In this document: positions 24,564 through 36,514 of the stretch, piece after piece | How the letters are laid out: the number at the start of each line of letters is the position of its first letter | Position numbering within the stretch: position 1 is the first letter of the stretch | DNA from: Pratylenchus scribneri | Lineage: Eukaryota; Nematoda; Chromadorea; Rhabditida; Pratylenchidae | NCBI GenBank assembly: GCA_030063045.1 | Contig: JAQSEB010000082.1 | Span: 2,170,001-2,234,000, forward strand | Direction of reading: 5' to 3' | Length of the DNA: 64,000 bases | Made by a program: the position numbers and the translations under genes | The notes under the pieces: generated by a model | Database searches by the model: none | What the model was told of the DNA's origin: nothing | What the model saw: only the letters and a program-made list of their open reading frames with translations

Positions 24564-26526
24564 ATGACATCAAATTTGGATTTTCTGGAAATGCTGGATG
24601 AAAATATTTGGATGAATGTTTTGCGACTTTTCATTGCCACAAATATATTGTTAACAAATACTTTCCTGATTTATTTGTTTGCTCGTTTTTCTGAATTACG
24701 AAAACATCTATGCAACAAATTGATCCAATTGAATGCAATTATGGATTTAATTTGCGGTATTTTGAATTCTATATAATTTTATAAGAAAAATTTAATTTTG
24801 GGGAAAAAACATTGAAAAATTGAGAGTATTAAATTTTGAGAAAATCCTAGACCCAAAAACCTTATACACCGAATCGATAGATCTCGTCAAGACGCGTCGA
24901 TTGGTAAATATTTTGTCAGGAATTAATTGGTTTTGAACCACAACCCAATAATGGTTTAAGTGGTTTAAAATCCTTAATTTTTAATCAAACCATGACAAAT
25001 ACCATTCGTTGCGCATTGACGAGATCCTAGACCGACCGTTCGCAAAATTAAATATTCTTTTCTCAATTTCGAATGTTTTATTCGTAAAATTAAATAACAT
25101 CCTAATTTATTGCTTAATTAAATAGGTTTTGGACCATTTCTGCGCGCCATATTCCAAATTTACACGGTTGAAGCACAAATTAAAGAATTCTCCAAATTAA
25201 CATGCATTTTTATTTGTTTTCCATTCGTTTTTGGCCTATCCGCCAGTCAAATTACATTTATCGCCATAGCCATTGATCGACTAAAAGCAATCGCTAGTCC
25301 ATTTGGTTATATGGACCATAAAAGGGTTAGCGAAATTCTTATTTTTTTAATAATAATTATGAATAAGGATGGTATTTAATTTGTCAAAAAAAAACATTGA
25401 AAATGTCGAATAGAGTATTGAAAATGTCGAAAAGTTTATAACAGTTTATTGGTTTGTCCTAGACCCCCAAACCCTATACCCAATCGATAGTTCTCGTCAA
25501 GAGTGGTTTGGACAAAATTAAGGGTTTTTTAAACCACGTAAACCATCATAGGGGTTTTGGTTCAAAACCAATTAAACCATGACAAATTATATACCATTCG
25601 ATGCGTCTTGACGAGCCTATCCAATGGTATATGGTTTGTTAATTTTGGACAAACCATTAAACCGTTATAAACTTTTCGACATTTTCAATACTCTTTTCGA
25701 CATTTTCAATATTTTTTTCTACATTTTAAATATTTCCCTTATGAATAATACTTTAAAAATTAGACTATGTATAAAATTATTCTAATTTTATTGATTTTAT
25801 ATTTTTTAAATATTTACTTAAATTTTAGAATAAATTTGCTTTCCTTGCTGGATTTTTTGCTCTTCTTGTTGGCACAATTAGTATGGTTATGGTTTTTATT
25901 GGATTAAATGTGAATATATCTTCACCTCAATGTTCCATTGCCATCAATTCGGGGCCATATTATCCAAAATATTGGATAAATTTAATGGGGATTTGCACTT
26001 TAATTATATTCTGTATGGATTAATTATTCAATTTTTTAAATAAATCGACCTTTTTACAGCAAATTATGTTGCCATTTTGATATTCTTTTTAAAACAAAAA
26101 TCTGCGAACATTCAAAATCATTCATTTTCAAATAATAAAATGCAGCAAGAAATAAAAACCAAACAGCAGATGAAATTAACAAAAACAATTGCTTTAATTT
26201 TGCTGATTTACACAATTTCTTGGGGCATTCCCACATTTGTTTTGATCATATTTTTGGTTAGTTTTATTTAATTATATTTTTAAATATTTAAAAACAAATT
26301 TAAGTTTTTGGATCCAACCAATACAATGCGAATGAATTTTGTGAGCTATATCCAAGGATATGTCACTGCGGGTGGTTGTGGCTTAAATTTGTACATTTAT
26401 TTGTTCAAACATTCTGAAATTCGCCAATGCACATTGAAATTGTTTGGATATAAACGGAAAGAAGTAACAAATGATGAGAAAAAATGGGCCATCAATAAAC
26501 AACAAAATTCCACAAATCCACATTGA
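24564..26526 (+). CDS. 7TM chemoreceptor-like GPCR (srsx-like)
   Basis: Five exons, 24564-24756, 25126-25325, 25829-26012, 26060-26256, 26305-26526, join to 331 aa. It has a short N-terminus without signal peptide and seven hydrophobic segments. TM3 ends in AIAIDRLKAI, the position of the DRY motif. The third cytoplasmic loop is polar and basic (KMQQEIKTKQQMKLTKT) before TM6, and TM7 carries GLNLYIYLFKHSEIRQ, comparable with NPxxY followed by an EIR stretch. This layout is that of rhodopsin-like nematode receptors such as srsx. Assignment within that group is by pattern only. Introns 1 and 2 are enlarged by related foldback elements. It is probably a neuronal membrane receptor for a chemical cue. 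Confidence 0.85.
24806..25083. mobile_element. Foldback element in srsx-like intron 1
   Basis: Its arms share words with the element in intron 2: AAAAAACATTGAAAA at the left and TCGAATGTTTTA at the right, with inner ATCCTAGACC, TCTCGTCAAGACGC and GACGAGATCCTAGACC. More diverged than the 25,386-25,720 copy. No ORF. Confidence 0.55.
25386..25720. mobile_element. MITE with about 70-bp inverted repeats, srsx-like intron 2
   Basis: Left arm 25,386-25,458 and right arm 25,647-25,720 are near-perfect reverse complements (CATTGAAAATGTCGAA, GAGTATTGAAAATGTCGAAA, AGTTTATAAC, GGTTTGTCC). The interior holds TCCTAGACCCCCAAACCC and further inverted words (CTCGTCAAG with CTTGACGAG). No coding capacity. Confidence 0.85.
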
Positions 26527-26789
26527 TTCGATTTAATTCAATTGGATAAAGTTTTAATCAGAAAATAAATAATATAGAATAAAATAATTGAGACAGAGAT
26601 GATTTGCCAATAAATAACAATAAAACTTAATGAAATTCATCGGCTGAATCAAATATTTTGATTTTCCACAATCTTGTTTTTTATTTCTTCTAAAAATTTT
26701 GTATTTTTGTTTTTTCTAGGATTTGATGTTTTTTTTTATCAAAAAATATTTTATATTTTTGTTTATTTTATTTTATATTATTATGCATT

Positions 26790-26835
26790 TTAAAACATAT
26801 CTTCAAAAGTAAATCCGGAATTGACCAATTTCCTA
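26790..26835 (+). repeat. Short dispersed repeat, CATATCTTCAAAAG type
   Basis: About 45 bp (AAAACATATCTTCAAAAG then AAATCCGGAATTG) recur in inverse orientation at 51,187-51,232, at the edge of the 25/26-bp minisatellite. Confidence 0.6.
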
Positions 26836-26907
26836 AACTGGCCGCAACATATATAATTTACAATTGCCTAAAATGAATAAAAACTTATTTGCATTTATTA
26901 AAAAATA

Positions 26908-27420
26908 GGTGTACTAGTCAGTAGGGGGGGGGGGGGGGCAAGAATTTAAGAGGGGGGGGGGGGCACCCGAAAATTCATTATTCTGCCTCCCCCGGTACTT
27001 TACGACTAAAAATAGTACGAGAGGAAATTCTAAATCCTAAAAGTCTAACCTAATCCTACCCTAAAACCTAATCTTACCCTAATCCTAAAACCCATCCGGC
27101 CCTACACAAACCTTATCCTATCCTACCCTAAATCTCATTAGGGCTGGACAAACCTTATTTAGGGTTTAGGGTAGGGTTAGGGTCAGGTTAGGGTTGGACC
27201 GGATGGGATTTAGGGGTAGGTAGGGGTAAATTATAGGTAGGTATGATTTAGGGCCAGGATAGAAAAATTCGGTTTAGGGTAGTTATTCTATTTTGTAAAG
27301 GTCTTCAAAATACCGGGGGAGGCAAAATAATGAATTTTCGGGTGCCCCCCCTCCCCTCTTAAATTCTTGCCACCCCTGTTAACTGTGTGCCCCCCCCCCC
27401 CTGTTAACTGACTATTACCA
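26908..27420. mobile_element. Large foldback element with G/C runs and CCTAA-rich core
   Basis: The left arm begins near ACTAGTCAGTAG and includes two long G runs, CAAGAATTTAAGAGGG and CACCCGAAAATTCATTAT. The right arm carries the reverse complement in order, ending in a C run and CTGTTAACTGACTATTA. The arms are about 90-120 bp. Between them are degenerate CCTAA and TTAGGG repeats, CCTAACCTAATCC-like in the left half and TTAGGGTTTAGGGTAGGG in the right, so the core is itself inverted. No ORF. It lies between the srsx-like receptor and the protease block. Confidence 0.8.
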
Positions 27421-27609
27421 AAAAATATTTTAGAATTTATATTTATTGAGCATCTCGATGAGAGATAATTTTATTATTAATTCATTTATTTTTGAATATT
27501 TTTATCAATTCGTTGATTGGATACAAATTTCGTTACAACTAGTACCCCTACCTATAATTCATACATTGGTTTTTTGGTATTCTTATGAGGATTAGAGATT
27601 TGAATGAAT

Positions 27610-27880
27610 TTTCTCATTTTGACAGTCAAGCACGTCATTCATTCATTATTCGTGCTTACTGTAATGAATATTTTATTTTATTTTTTACTTCCTCAATAAA
27701 TCCTTTTTTTATTATAAACGAATATATAAATTGACTTAATAAATTCTAACTGAAACCATTTATTTCGTTACCTTTTCTTTTTTATTTCCATTTTCCGTTT
27801 TATATAAAATCGACCACTATCCACACAACATTTATTTTATATTTTTATAAAAATTATCCACATCATACGCCCAGCGTCCA
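27610..27880 (+). promoter_or_regulatory. Shared promoter-like module, copy 1 (protease 1)
   Basis: About 270 bp upstream of serine protease 1, strongly similar to 31,860-32,140 and 36,515-36,775, which lie upstream of the two Cys-rich genes. Common words in order: AAGCACGTCATTCATTC, GCTTACTGTAATGAATATTT, ACTTCCTCAATAAATCC, TATATAAATTGACTTAATAA, AACTGAAACCATTTATTTC and a TATA-like TATATAAAATCGACC at 27,801-27,815. The start codon is at 27,971. Confidence 0.6.
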
Positions 27881-27970
27881 TTCTAATTTTCTATTTCATG
27901 AAAAATTTCCAACTTTTCCCATTTTTTTTGTCAATTTTTGACAAAATAATTAAATATTTCTCTAAATTAG

Positions 27971-30900
27971 ATGTTTGTCTCATTTTTGATATTCTTTTTT
28001 ACCATCATTGATATTCTTATTTTATTTGCTCAACAATTGAACTATGATGATTGCGGAGTAATGCCATTCCCACCCGGTTCTTCTGGGCCGTGGCCATCAA
28101 CATCATCCGGAGGCGGACATCATCATCATCCCAATATCTTGGTTGTATAATAATATCGCATAAAATATTGGAATTATTAGGCGTGAATCACATAAAAAAA
28201 CAATTCAATTATTTTATGTTTTGACTTAAAATTTTTTATTACTTCTCAAAAAATTATAAGTTCAGTTGAAAAATTATTTTCAAAAATAAATTTTTCCTCC
28301 ATTCATAGATTAGCGGTGGCAGCTCAGCGGAACAAAATTCGAATTTATTTCCTTGGATGGCAAGGGTGGCAAGGTAAAAAAAATAATTTAAAGGGATTAG
28401 AAAAAGATAAATGAATAAATTATTAATTTTATAGGGCATCGCCCCTTCCAGGCCAGACAGGTTTTTGTGGAGCATCAATTTTAGGCAATCGGTGGCTTTT
28501 GACAGCCAGACATTGTGTTAATGAATATGCACGTGTTTTTGATTATGCACGTATTGCTGTTGAACCATATTACATGGTTGGAGTGGGATCGCCAAATTTG
28601 ACGGAATTAGATTGGAGACATCTAGTGCAAAAAGTCTATGAATATCCCATCTGGAAAAGTTGGTCATTATTAGGCTTGGACTTTGATATCGCATTGTTGG
28701 AGGTTAATAAGAAAATTACAATGTAAAAAAATTTAGTACAGGGCATTAAAAATAGCATTCTTGAAATTTACGAAAATTAAATAAATAGATAAATTAGAGC
28801 ATTCTTTTTGATTATTATTGATTATAAAGAAATTAAAATTATTGACTTAAAAAAAACAACAAAACATTGATATATTTTTTTTATTAAAATTATAAAAAAA
28901 TGACTTTGATGGCATTAAAAACATCGGAAAATGTTATACATTTGGGTGCTTGTAATTTTTCAGATAAAAATATTTTTATCATAGAAATATACATTTTTAA
29001 ATTTCAGTTGCACGAAGGAGGTCATCTCGAATTCAGTGAAAAAGTGCGCAAAATTTGTTTGCCAATATACTATCCAATTGAGAATGGAAAAAGGGCAACC
29101 GTGATGGGATGGGGCACTCAATCTTGGGATGGGAATGGCGAATTTTTACCATTACCGGGAAGACCAATAGATCCAGAAATGCTTCGTTATGGGACGATTG
29201 AATTAGGCCGATGGAGAGAATGTTATGGTAGAAATCCATGGTTCTTTTGCGGTGTTGGAAATTCCTCTGAAATGCTCTGGACATTGACTGGCGGAGTATA
29301 TAAATTTAATATGACTAATCTTCATCTATGCAAATAAATTTGTAGGGCGATAGTGGCGGACCAGTTGTAGTGAAGACTGCGCATCCTAATGACCCAGACA
29401 TGGGTGAGTTTAGATTAGGGGAATTAAATGATTTTTGTGGTTCAAATCTTGAAAAATTGAAGAATTTTTGTTAAAAATTATTTATTCATTTTTAGTAAGG
29501 ATATAAATATTAGATTTTTCCCATCAAATTATAGCACTCAAATAGCATATGGGTTTTTTTTATTTTGTTTAGGTTGTAAAATGCCAATTTTGGTAAATGA
29601 ACTGGACTTTTTTTAATTAAATTATTCATTCAACATTCATTTATTCTGTTCTGATATAAGATTCCAAAGGAAAATAAATTTTGGGCGTACAGATACTTGG
29701 TCGAATGAGCATTTGGTCGAAAACTATTTGGTCGAAACTCCATTTGGTCGAAAGAAGAGATATTGTCATTTGGTCGAAAGATGTAAAAAGTATCATTTGG
29801 TCGAAAGAAGTAATATTGTCATTTGGTCGAAAATATTTAAATATTTTAAAATTGGCAAAATATATTTATTATTTATACTTACTGTTCGCTGTTGCTCCAT
29901 TCCGTATAATTTATTGATTAAATATTGTATTAATTTATTCATTATATGTTCTACAAACTTGTTTTGTTCCTTATAAGAATTTGGAAAGCTTTATTAAATT
30001 TAACAAAAGATAAATCATAAATATTAATATATTCTCCATATTTATATAATTGATTAATTAATTTTAATTATCAGATTTTTGTAAACGAATTCATGGCAAA
30101 GCGAAAAATCCAACAAAATCATCCACAGCTTTCCAAAAAAAAATAAAGTAATTAATTATTGAAAAAAACGGATATTATTTAGAAAAATGGTTAAAAAATT
30201 TTTAAATGGTTCATTGTAATAAAGAAATGGTTATGCTTTGCCTAAGGAATGTAGTAAATGTACCATTTTTGGTTAATAGTGTACCATTTTTGGTTAATAA
30301 TGTACCATTTTTGGTTAATAATGTACCATTTTAAAGGAAACAATGTACCATTTTTTGTCCAAAATGTACCATTTTTTGAAAATGGTACATTATTTCCGAA
30401 AATGGTGCAAAAAAAGTTTAAATGGTTCTTTAGGACAAATAAATGGTACATTTTGGCCTAAAAATGATTCATTGCAAGGTATAGAAGATGATTCAAATAA
30501 GTGTGATGCCGAAGACGAGGGAAACAATTTAGATGGAGAAGAAAATAATGAAGAAGATGTATATCAAAACTATGATGAAAAAACACTGGTGCTACAACTG
30601 AATTAATCCGCGATATTAAAGAGCCAATTGTATTCCCCCCCCCCCCCCCCCCCCCCATTCAACAATTAATATGGCCAGTACCTCCAATATTTCCTCGGAT
30701 CATACAGATCACGATTATTGGTAATTGCATCATTTTCCATTTGTTCCACATATTTTATCAATTTTGGTCTTTATTTTTGCATAAAATCTTTAAATATTTG
30801 TTTAGACCAATTTTAAGAGGATTCCAGCACCCTCAATAATGGGTGGCACACCTCAAAAGTTTTTGCTTTTTGGCACAGCTTTTTAAGTCGATGGGACATA

Positions 30901-31539
30901 TTTTTTTGCCAATGGCACGGTTATTTTTAAACATTACTAATCCAATTACCGATGTATTACACGACTTTTCCCTTTATTATTTTATCTGCCCGTAACTTCT
31001 TTGGATTAAAAAATTTAAAAAATCCGATGCCAGAATCGGATCCGGTATGGTCGAAAACCTCTGAAAATATGTCATTTGTACTTAATTGGACACGAATAAC
31101 CTTGTTATACCATTTTCGACCAAATGACAATATTACTTCTTTCGACCAAATAGTTTTTCGACCAAATGATACTTTTTACATCTTTCGACCAAATGATACT
31201 TTTTACATCTTTCGACCAAATGGTCTTTCGACCAAGTATCATGTAGCCAAATTTTGCATAATTTTATTTAATTTAAATCAAATTTTCAGTGATTTATTAT
31301 CAAATTGGCGTCGTTTCAACAGCAGTGGATTTTGATTTAGGTAATTTTATATAAAAAAATTAATTTTAAAAATATATTTTATAGAAAAATTTGAAAAATT
31401 TGGAAAAACTAATGTACGTTATTTGAAATTGCAATATCGACATGCAACTTATATGGCGATTGACCATTTCTGTGAATGGATTCGCATTACAACAAAAGAG
31501 GAAGTTAAATGCCAAAAAATACAAGGAGGACAATTTTAA
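27971..31539 (+). CDS. Secreted chymotrypsin-fold serine protease 1
   Basis: Seven exons (27971-28141, 28309-28373, 28435-28702, 29008-29295, 29346-29403, 31290-31340, 31385-31539) give 351 aa. A signal peptide (FLIFFFTIIDILILFA) is followed by NYDDCG, a short P/S/G/His-rich propeptide, then ISGG starting the protease domain. Triad residues are visible: His in LLTARHC, Asp in FDIALLE and Ser in GDSGGP. The usual cysteine three residues before GDSGGP is absent, and hydrophobic L occupies the S1-base position, so trypsin-like K/R specificity is unlikely. TARHC replaces the common TAAHC. The start ATG directly follows an AG acceptor. Intron 5 (29,404-31,289) is swollen by a foldback element, while protease 2 has 67 bp there. 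Likely a secreted digestive or effector-type enzyme, inferred from the signal peptide only. Confidence 0.88.
29690..31243. mobile_element. 1.55-kb foldback element with ATTTGGTCGAAA subrepeats
   Basis: The arms are built of repeats of ATTTGGTCGAAA: six or seven on the left (29,697-29,850), and the reverse complement TTTCGACCAAAT on the right (31,110-31,240), both ending in ATACTTGGTCGA. Within it are a 21-bp tandem repeat around TGTACCATTTTTGGTTAA (30,250-30,360) with inverted partners to 30,450, an acidic open stretch (30,476-30,605, rich in D, E and N), and a C run of about 22 bp at 30,635-30,656. No transposase recognised. It is inserted in intron 5 of serine protease 1. Confidence 0.8.
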
Positions 31540-31859
31540 TCCGTTGTAATTTTGTGAAAGAAATTAATTGATTAAATGGAATGATAAAATCAATGTTAAT
31601 GAAGATTTAATATGATTATTCAAATATGAATAAATAATTTTACTTTCATTGCTAAAAAATATTTTGGACTTTATATGATAAACATATCAATTCGATGATA
31701 GATTTATATTATTATTTTGATATTAATGCATTTAATTTTCAATATTTCTATCAATTGCCTGATTCTGATTGGGTACAATTTTCGTTACAACCGTTAAAAC
31801 CAGAACCCCTATAAAATTCATACATTGGTTTTTTCATGAGAATTAGAAAGAGATTAGAT

Positions 31860-32140
31860 ATATAATTTTCTCATTTTTTCAGTGACAGTTAAGCACGTCC
31901 TTTCATTCGTTATTTTTGCTTACTGTAATGAATATTTTATTTTATTTTTTTACTTCCTCAATAAATCCTTTTTTTTTATAATAAAAATATATAAATTGAC
32001 TTAATAAATTCTAACTGAAACCATTTATTTCGTTGGCTTTTTTTATTCCATTTATATAAAATCGACCATTTTCCATACGTTTTATATTTCATAAAAATTA
32101 TCCACATCATAAGTCCACCATCCTTCTAAATTTAGATTCA
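31860..32140 (+). promoter_or_regulatory. Shared promoter-like module, copy 2 (Cys-rich 1)
   Basis: Same ordered words as 27,610-27,880, including CTTACTGTAATGAATATT, TATATAAATTGACTT and TATATAAAATCGACC (about 32,053-32,067), ending CCATCCTTCTAAATTTAG just before the ATG at 32,146. The sequence just upstream (31,755-31,860: CGTTACAA, TTCATACATTGGTTTTTT) is also shared with the other copies. Confidence 0.6.
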
Positions 32141-32145
32141 TTTAA

Positions 32146-33669
32146 ATGTATTTTCTCATTGTTTTCTTCTTGTTCCTTTGGATGCCGCCCATTTTCAATG
32201 GGTTGACCCAGTTGAATCAAGATTTAATTAATTGGGCAGATTCGGCGCAGTTTTATCCAGAAAACCTCCGAATTTACAGCAATGATTTGGCCCAATGCTT
32301 GAATAGGTGAATTATTTATATTATATATTATCAAAATGGCAAAATGATTCCATAAATTAATAAAGTTTTATTACTTTTTTTTTGAATATTAATTGAAAAA
32401 ATAATTCAATTTACGACGATAAAAATTCTTAAATTCATATATATGTCGACGCTAAAAATGAATGTCCTCTAAAATATAAAATGTTATTCGTCAGAGAAGC
32501 AGAGAAAAATGGTTTTTCGAAAAAATTAAACATAGGGTTAAGGTTAGGTTAAGGGCGTCATGGGTTTATTAGATTAGGAATTAGGAGTAGGGGCTAGGGC
32601 TTAGTTTTGTACTCTGTTTCTTTAGCGTAGCATTGTGTTATATTTAGTTTTATAGCGGATATTCAGTTGTTTTAGTGCCATGCCTACATATATATTATCA
32701 ATTAGTAAAATAGATGATCACTGACAAAACTGTCTTAAAAAAATAAAACTCAATTAATCATAATTATAGCATGCCATTCTACAACCAATTTGATGACTTT
32801 GATGCCATAAAAGATATGTCAAAAATTAATCCGTTAAAGACCATTCTGTCGATCCTCCAATGGATGCCAAACAGTGAAACGCTCACAATGAATCATTATA
32901 ATGTAAATATGAATTATTTTTTTAGGAAAATAAGATAAAATATGAATATATGAGTTGAAATGAAGCGACGTTTTATATACATATTAGATTAAATAATTCG
33001 ATTTCTTATTATTTATAAATACAAATAACAATTTAATTTCCGAATTATTTATTGTAATTAAGGTACTTTTCCAATGTTTGGCACAACAACGGGACAATAC
33101 GAAATGTTGTGTTAACCAAATTGAGTTGTTTATAAAATCGTTGTCAGCTGGAGAATCAAAAGAATATGAAGAAATGCACAAAACATGGATTCCACCAAAG
33201 TTAGTTTTATTTAAAAATAAAAAATAAGGAAATAAAATTTGTAGAGGACTATTTTGGAAATTGCCACTTGGAGCATTGACAAAAGAGAATGTGTTGCCTC
33301 AGTTCCTTCCAACTGAAGAAGAAAGGCTTGAAAAAGAAATCAACTGGGATGTTTTTGTAAAATTACAAGAGGAAAAAATTGCTGAAATTGGCCAGGAAAT
33401 TAGATTTAAACCGAACCAATGTATCAAATTGTGCAATGCCGAATTCCCAATTAATCCATGGTATTATTTGCCTCTGATCCGAAGTGGAGCATGCGAAATG
33501 GTATAACTTTAAATATTTTTAATTCATTTTTTATTAACGCTTTAAAATCAATTAGCTCCCAATTATGTAAATATTTTTGATTTTTGTCCTTTTGCAGATG
33601 TATAAGCCAATTAGTTATTGCCTTGTGCCATTTGGTGTGCTCAAAGAGCGAACGGAAAAGTATCCCTGA
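32146..33669 (+). CDS. Secreted cysteine-containing protein 1, unknown family
   Basis: Five exons (32146-32306, 32770-32902, 33063-33199, 33245-33500, 33598-33669) join to 252 aa. The N-terminus MYFLIVFFLFLWMPPIFNG is a good signal peptide. The mature part has cysteines at DLAQC, FQCLAQ, TKCCV, QCIKLC, GACEM and SYCL, an even number that could form disulfides, and well-conserved patches WKLPLGAL and EFPINPWYY shared with its paralog at 37,168-38,507. I do not recognise a domain. The pattern is loosely like nematode secreted Cys-rich families such as CPG4 or DUF19, unverified. It follows serine protease 1 on the same strand, and the pair recurs as a duplicated block. Intron 1 contains a decayed foldback element. 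Confidence 0.78.
32445..32665. mobile_element. Decayed foldback element in Cys-rich 1 intron 1
   Basis: Contains CGTCAGAGAAGCAGAG, a TTAGGTTAAGG-type core (AGGGTTAAGGTTAGG, GGGCTAGGGC) and TTTGTACTCTGTTTCT, all in reverse order to the complete element at 36,779-36,970. The arms have diverged and the ends are unclear. Confidence 0.55.
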
Positions 33670-34414
33670 GAGTGTTGCAATGGAATTGAAATGCTATAAA
33701 AATGACGGAAATGATAATGCTCTGGGGAAAATTTATATCTGAATAAATCAACATTTAATTGGAATATAAAATGAAATAAATTGCTTAAATATAATGTGAT
33801 GATAAAATTAGTAATTTTAATGGCGATGTAAATTTTATTATTCACACGAAAAATGGCATATACACCGCCCATTTGCCTCCTCCATTTTTTATTTTTTTTT
33901 ATTTGTGCGCGACTTCGTTAAATTCTTATTGTGATTTGTGAACATCGGAAAAGACCAACAAATATATAGTTTGCATTTTGTCGAAATTTTAAATTTTAAT
34001 TTTTTTTTATCTTCATTGAAAAACGTTCAAACAAATATGATAATTGCTATTTAACAAATTGTCAAATAAAAATAATTTGGTAAAATTAAAACATAAATAT
34101 ATGAAAATATTTGAAAAGATTGGAGTGAAAAAGTGAATAAATGTTTTCTAATTTTATTTCATTTGATCTTTAAATTTGGATTTTATTTTAATTTTATTTT
34201 ATTTTGATGAATCGTGAATCCGATTTAATTGCTTTAATCAATTCTGCCCCGAAGCACATCCATCACCCATTCATCGTCCACATTTTCTCTATTCCTAATA
34301 AGTATTTCTATATTTTCTCTTTTTTCATCGAATTCAATAATCTTCATTTTTTCCCATTTTTTCCCATTTTTTGGTCAATTTTCAATAAAATAATTAAATA
34401 TTTCTCTAAACTAG
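33670..34414. other. Spacer between the two gene blocks
   Basis: Contains the stretch 33,853-33,990, which recurs at 18,674-18,815. It then gives way to AT-rich sequence and the T/C-rich leader CTCTAAACTAG directly before the ATG of protease 2. The promoter-like module found before the other three genes of the block is not evident here. Confidence 0.5.
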
Positions 34415-36177
34415 ATGTTTGTTGTTTCATTTCTGATATTCTTCTTTACCATCATTGATATTCGTGGCTTATTTGCTCAACAACTGAATTATGATGATTG
34501 CGGCACAATGCCATTGTCTTCCATTCCAAGCAGCTCTGCTGGACCATCCACATCATCCGGAGGACATCATCCAATTTCCTTGGTAATATATCGTAAATGC
34601 TCTTTTAAAAGACCAGGGTTTTATTTTCAACATGGGGGCTTATTAGAGAGTGGGGAATTATTAGAGATGGGATTTTAATAGAGCATTTCAGTATTAATAT
34701 TAAAATAAAATTTCTTATGATTAAAATGGAATTGATATGGATTTTAATTAATTTACATAAAAAATAATTCAATATATTTTTTTTGTCTAAATGAAAATGA
34801 AGCTATGAATTTAGTATTAATTTTAAAAAATCATAAATTTGAATATTTATTGGAAAAAAAATATACATATAATAATTTTTATTCTCTCCATTTGTAGATT
34901 AGTGGTGGCCGTTCAACAGAAGAAAATTCGAATTTATTTCCTTGGATGGCACGGTTGGCAAAGTAAAAAATAATTTTAAATAATTATAAAATAATAAATT
35001 TAAATAAATTATCAATTTTATAGAGCATCAGCCCGTGTAGGTGCTAGAGGTAATTGTGGAGCATCAATTGTGGGCAATCGGTGGCTTCTGACAGCCAGCC
35101 ATTGTGTTGAGTCTGAATCAGAACTTTATAAAGTTGGAGTGGGATCGCCACATTTGGGACGATTAAATTGGAAATATCAAGTACAAAAAGTCCATAGATA
35201 TCCAATCTGGAAAGATTGGATATTTACAGGCTTAGAATTTGACATCGCATTATTGGAGGTATTCTGAAAAATATTTAAATGAATAAATAAAAGAATAATA
35301 AAATTGATTACAAAAAATTAAATAAATAAAGCATTCAATCTAATTTTAATTGATTATTTATCGACTCAACTAAATTCGAAAATATCATTATTTAATTGAC
35401 GAAAATCAGATTAGATCAGAAAATATTTTCATCACTAAAATATACATTAAAATAATACTATAGAATTAATTCAGTTGCCCCAAGGAGGACATCTCCAATT
35501 TAATGAAAATGTGCGCAAAATTTGCCTATCAATGTGCTATCCAATTGAAAATGGAGAAAGGGCAACCGTGATGGGATGGGGCAATCAATTATGGGATGGG
35601 GATGGAATACTATTTCCAGAAACAGAAAGACCAAAATTGTCAGCTCTTCTTCGCTATGGTACAATTGAATTGGGCCGATGGGGAACAAAAGAATGCAACT
35701 ATAACTCTGTGAATCCATGGTACTTTTGTGGTGCTGGAAATTCCTCGGAAATGCTGTGGACAATGACGAGCGAGGTAAATAAATTAAGGATATTTTAATT
35801 TGACTGTTATTTGAAGGGAGATAGCGGAGGACCAGTGGTGGTGCAAACCGAGAAACAGGATGATCAAAATATGGGTGAGTTTTGTAGAATTAATGAAAAC
35901 AATTTTGATAAATTAATATAATTTTAAATCAAATTTTCCAGTGATTTATTATCAAATTGGCATCAATTCATTTATGGATGAAAGAGGTTTAATTAATATA
36001 TAAATAAAAATATAATTTAAATCAAAATACATAGTAAAATCTGATCAATTTAATCCGCATACATTGAAATATCGACATGTATATTATTTGGCGGTCGATC
36101 ATTTTTGTGAATGGATTCGAATTACAACAAAAGAGGAAGTTAAATGTCAAATGCATGGCAGGAAAATTGGTCCATAG
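34415..36177 (+). CDS. Secreted chymotrypsin-fold serine protease 2
   Basis: Seven exons (34415-34582, 34898-34962, 35024-35258, 35475-35774, 35817-35874, 35942-35986, 36035-36177) join to 337 aa, with the same exon phases as protease 1. Signal peptide VSFLIFFFTIIDIRGLFA, NYDDCG, a short propeptide, ISGG, then triad motifs LLTASHC, FDIALLE and GDSGGP. The residues before GDSGGP are WTMTSE, again without the usual Cys and with M at the S1-base position. The C-terminus FCEWIRITTKEEVKC matches protease 1. It lacks the 11-codon insertion that protease 1 has after its active-site His. It is a full-length, intact tandem paralog. Confidence 0.88.
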
Positions 36178-36514
36178 TTAAACATTTATACGAAATTTTA
36201 ACTATTATTGAATTAATTACTTAAATATAATTATAAAATTAATAATGTGATTTAATTTTTGTTATTCACAAAATAAGAATAAATAATTTTATTTGCAATT
36301 GCTACGAAATATTTTGATGAATGTCTCGATGAGAGAGATTTATATTATTTATTATTAATGTAATTATAATTAATTTTCAAATTTCTTTCTAAATTCCATG
36401 ATTCTGATTGGTGCAATTTTCGTTACAATTACAACCAACAATTACCCTTATACATAATTGATACATTGGTTTTTTTGGTATTTTTATGAGGATTACTATT
36501 AGAGATTATATATA

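Noticed and set aside
26908..27420. Telomere or subtelomere
   Set aside because: TTAGGG/CCTAA words are degenerate, short and inverted inside a foldback element flanked by ordinary genes on both sides.
30258..30461. Overlapping ORFs in the GTACCATTTT repeats
   Set aside because: Both strands are open only because of the short tandem and inverted repeat.
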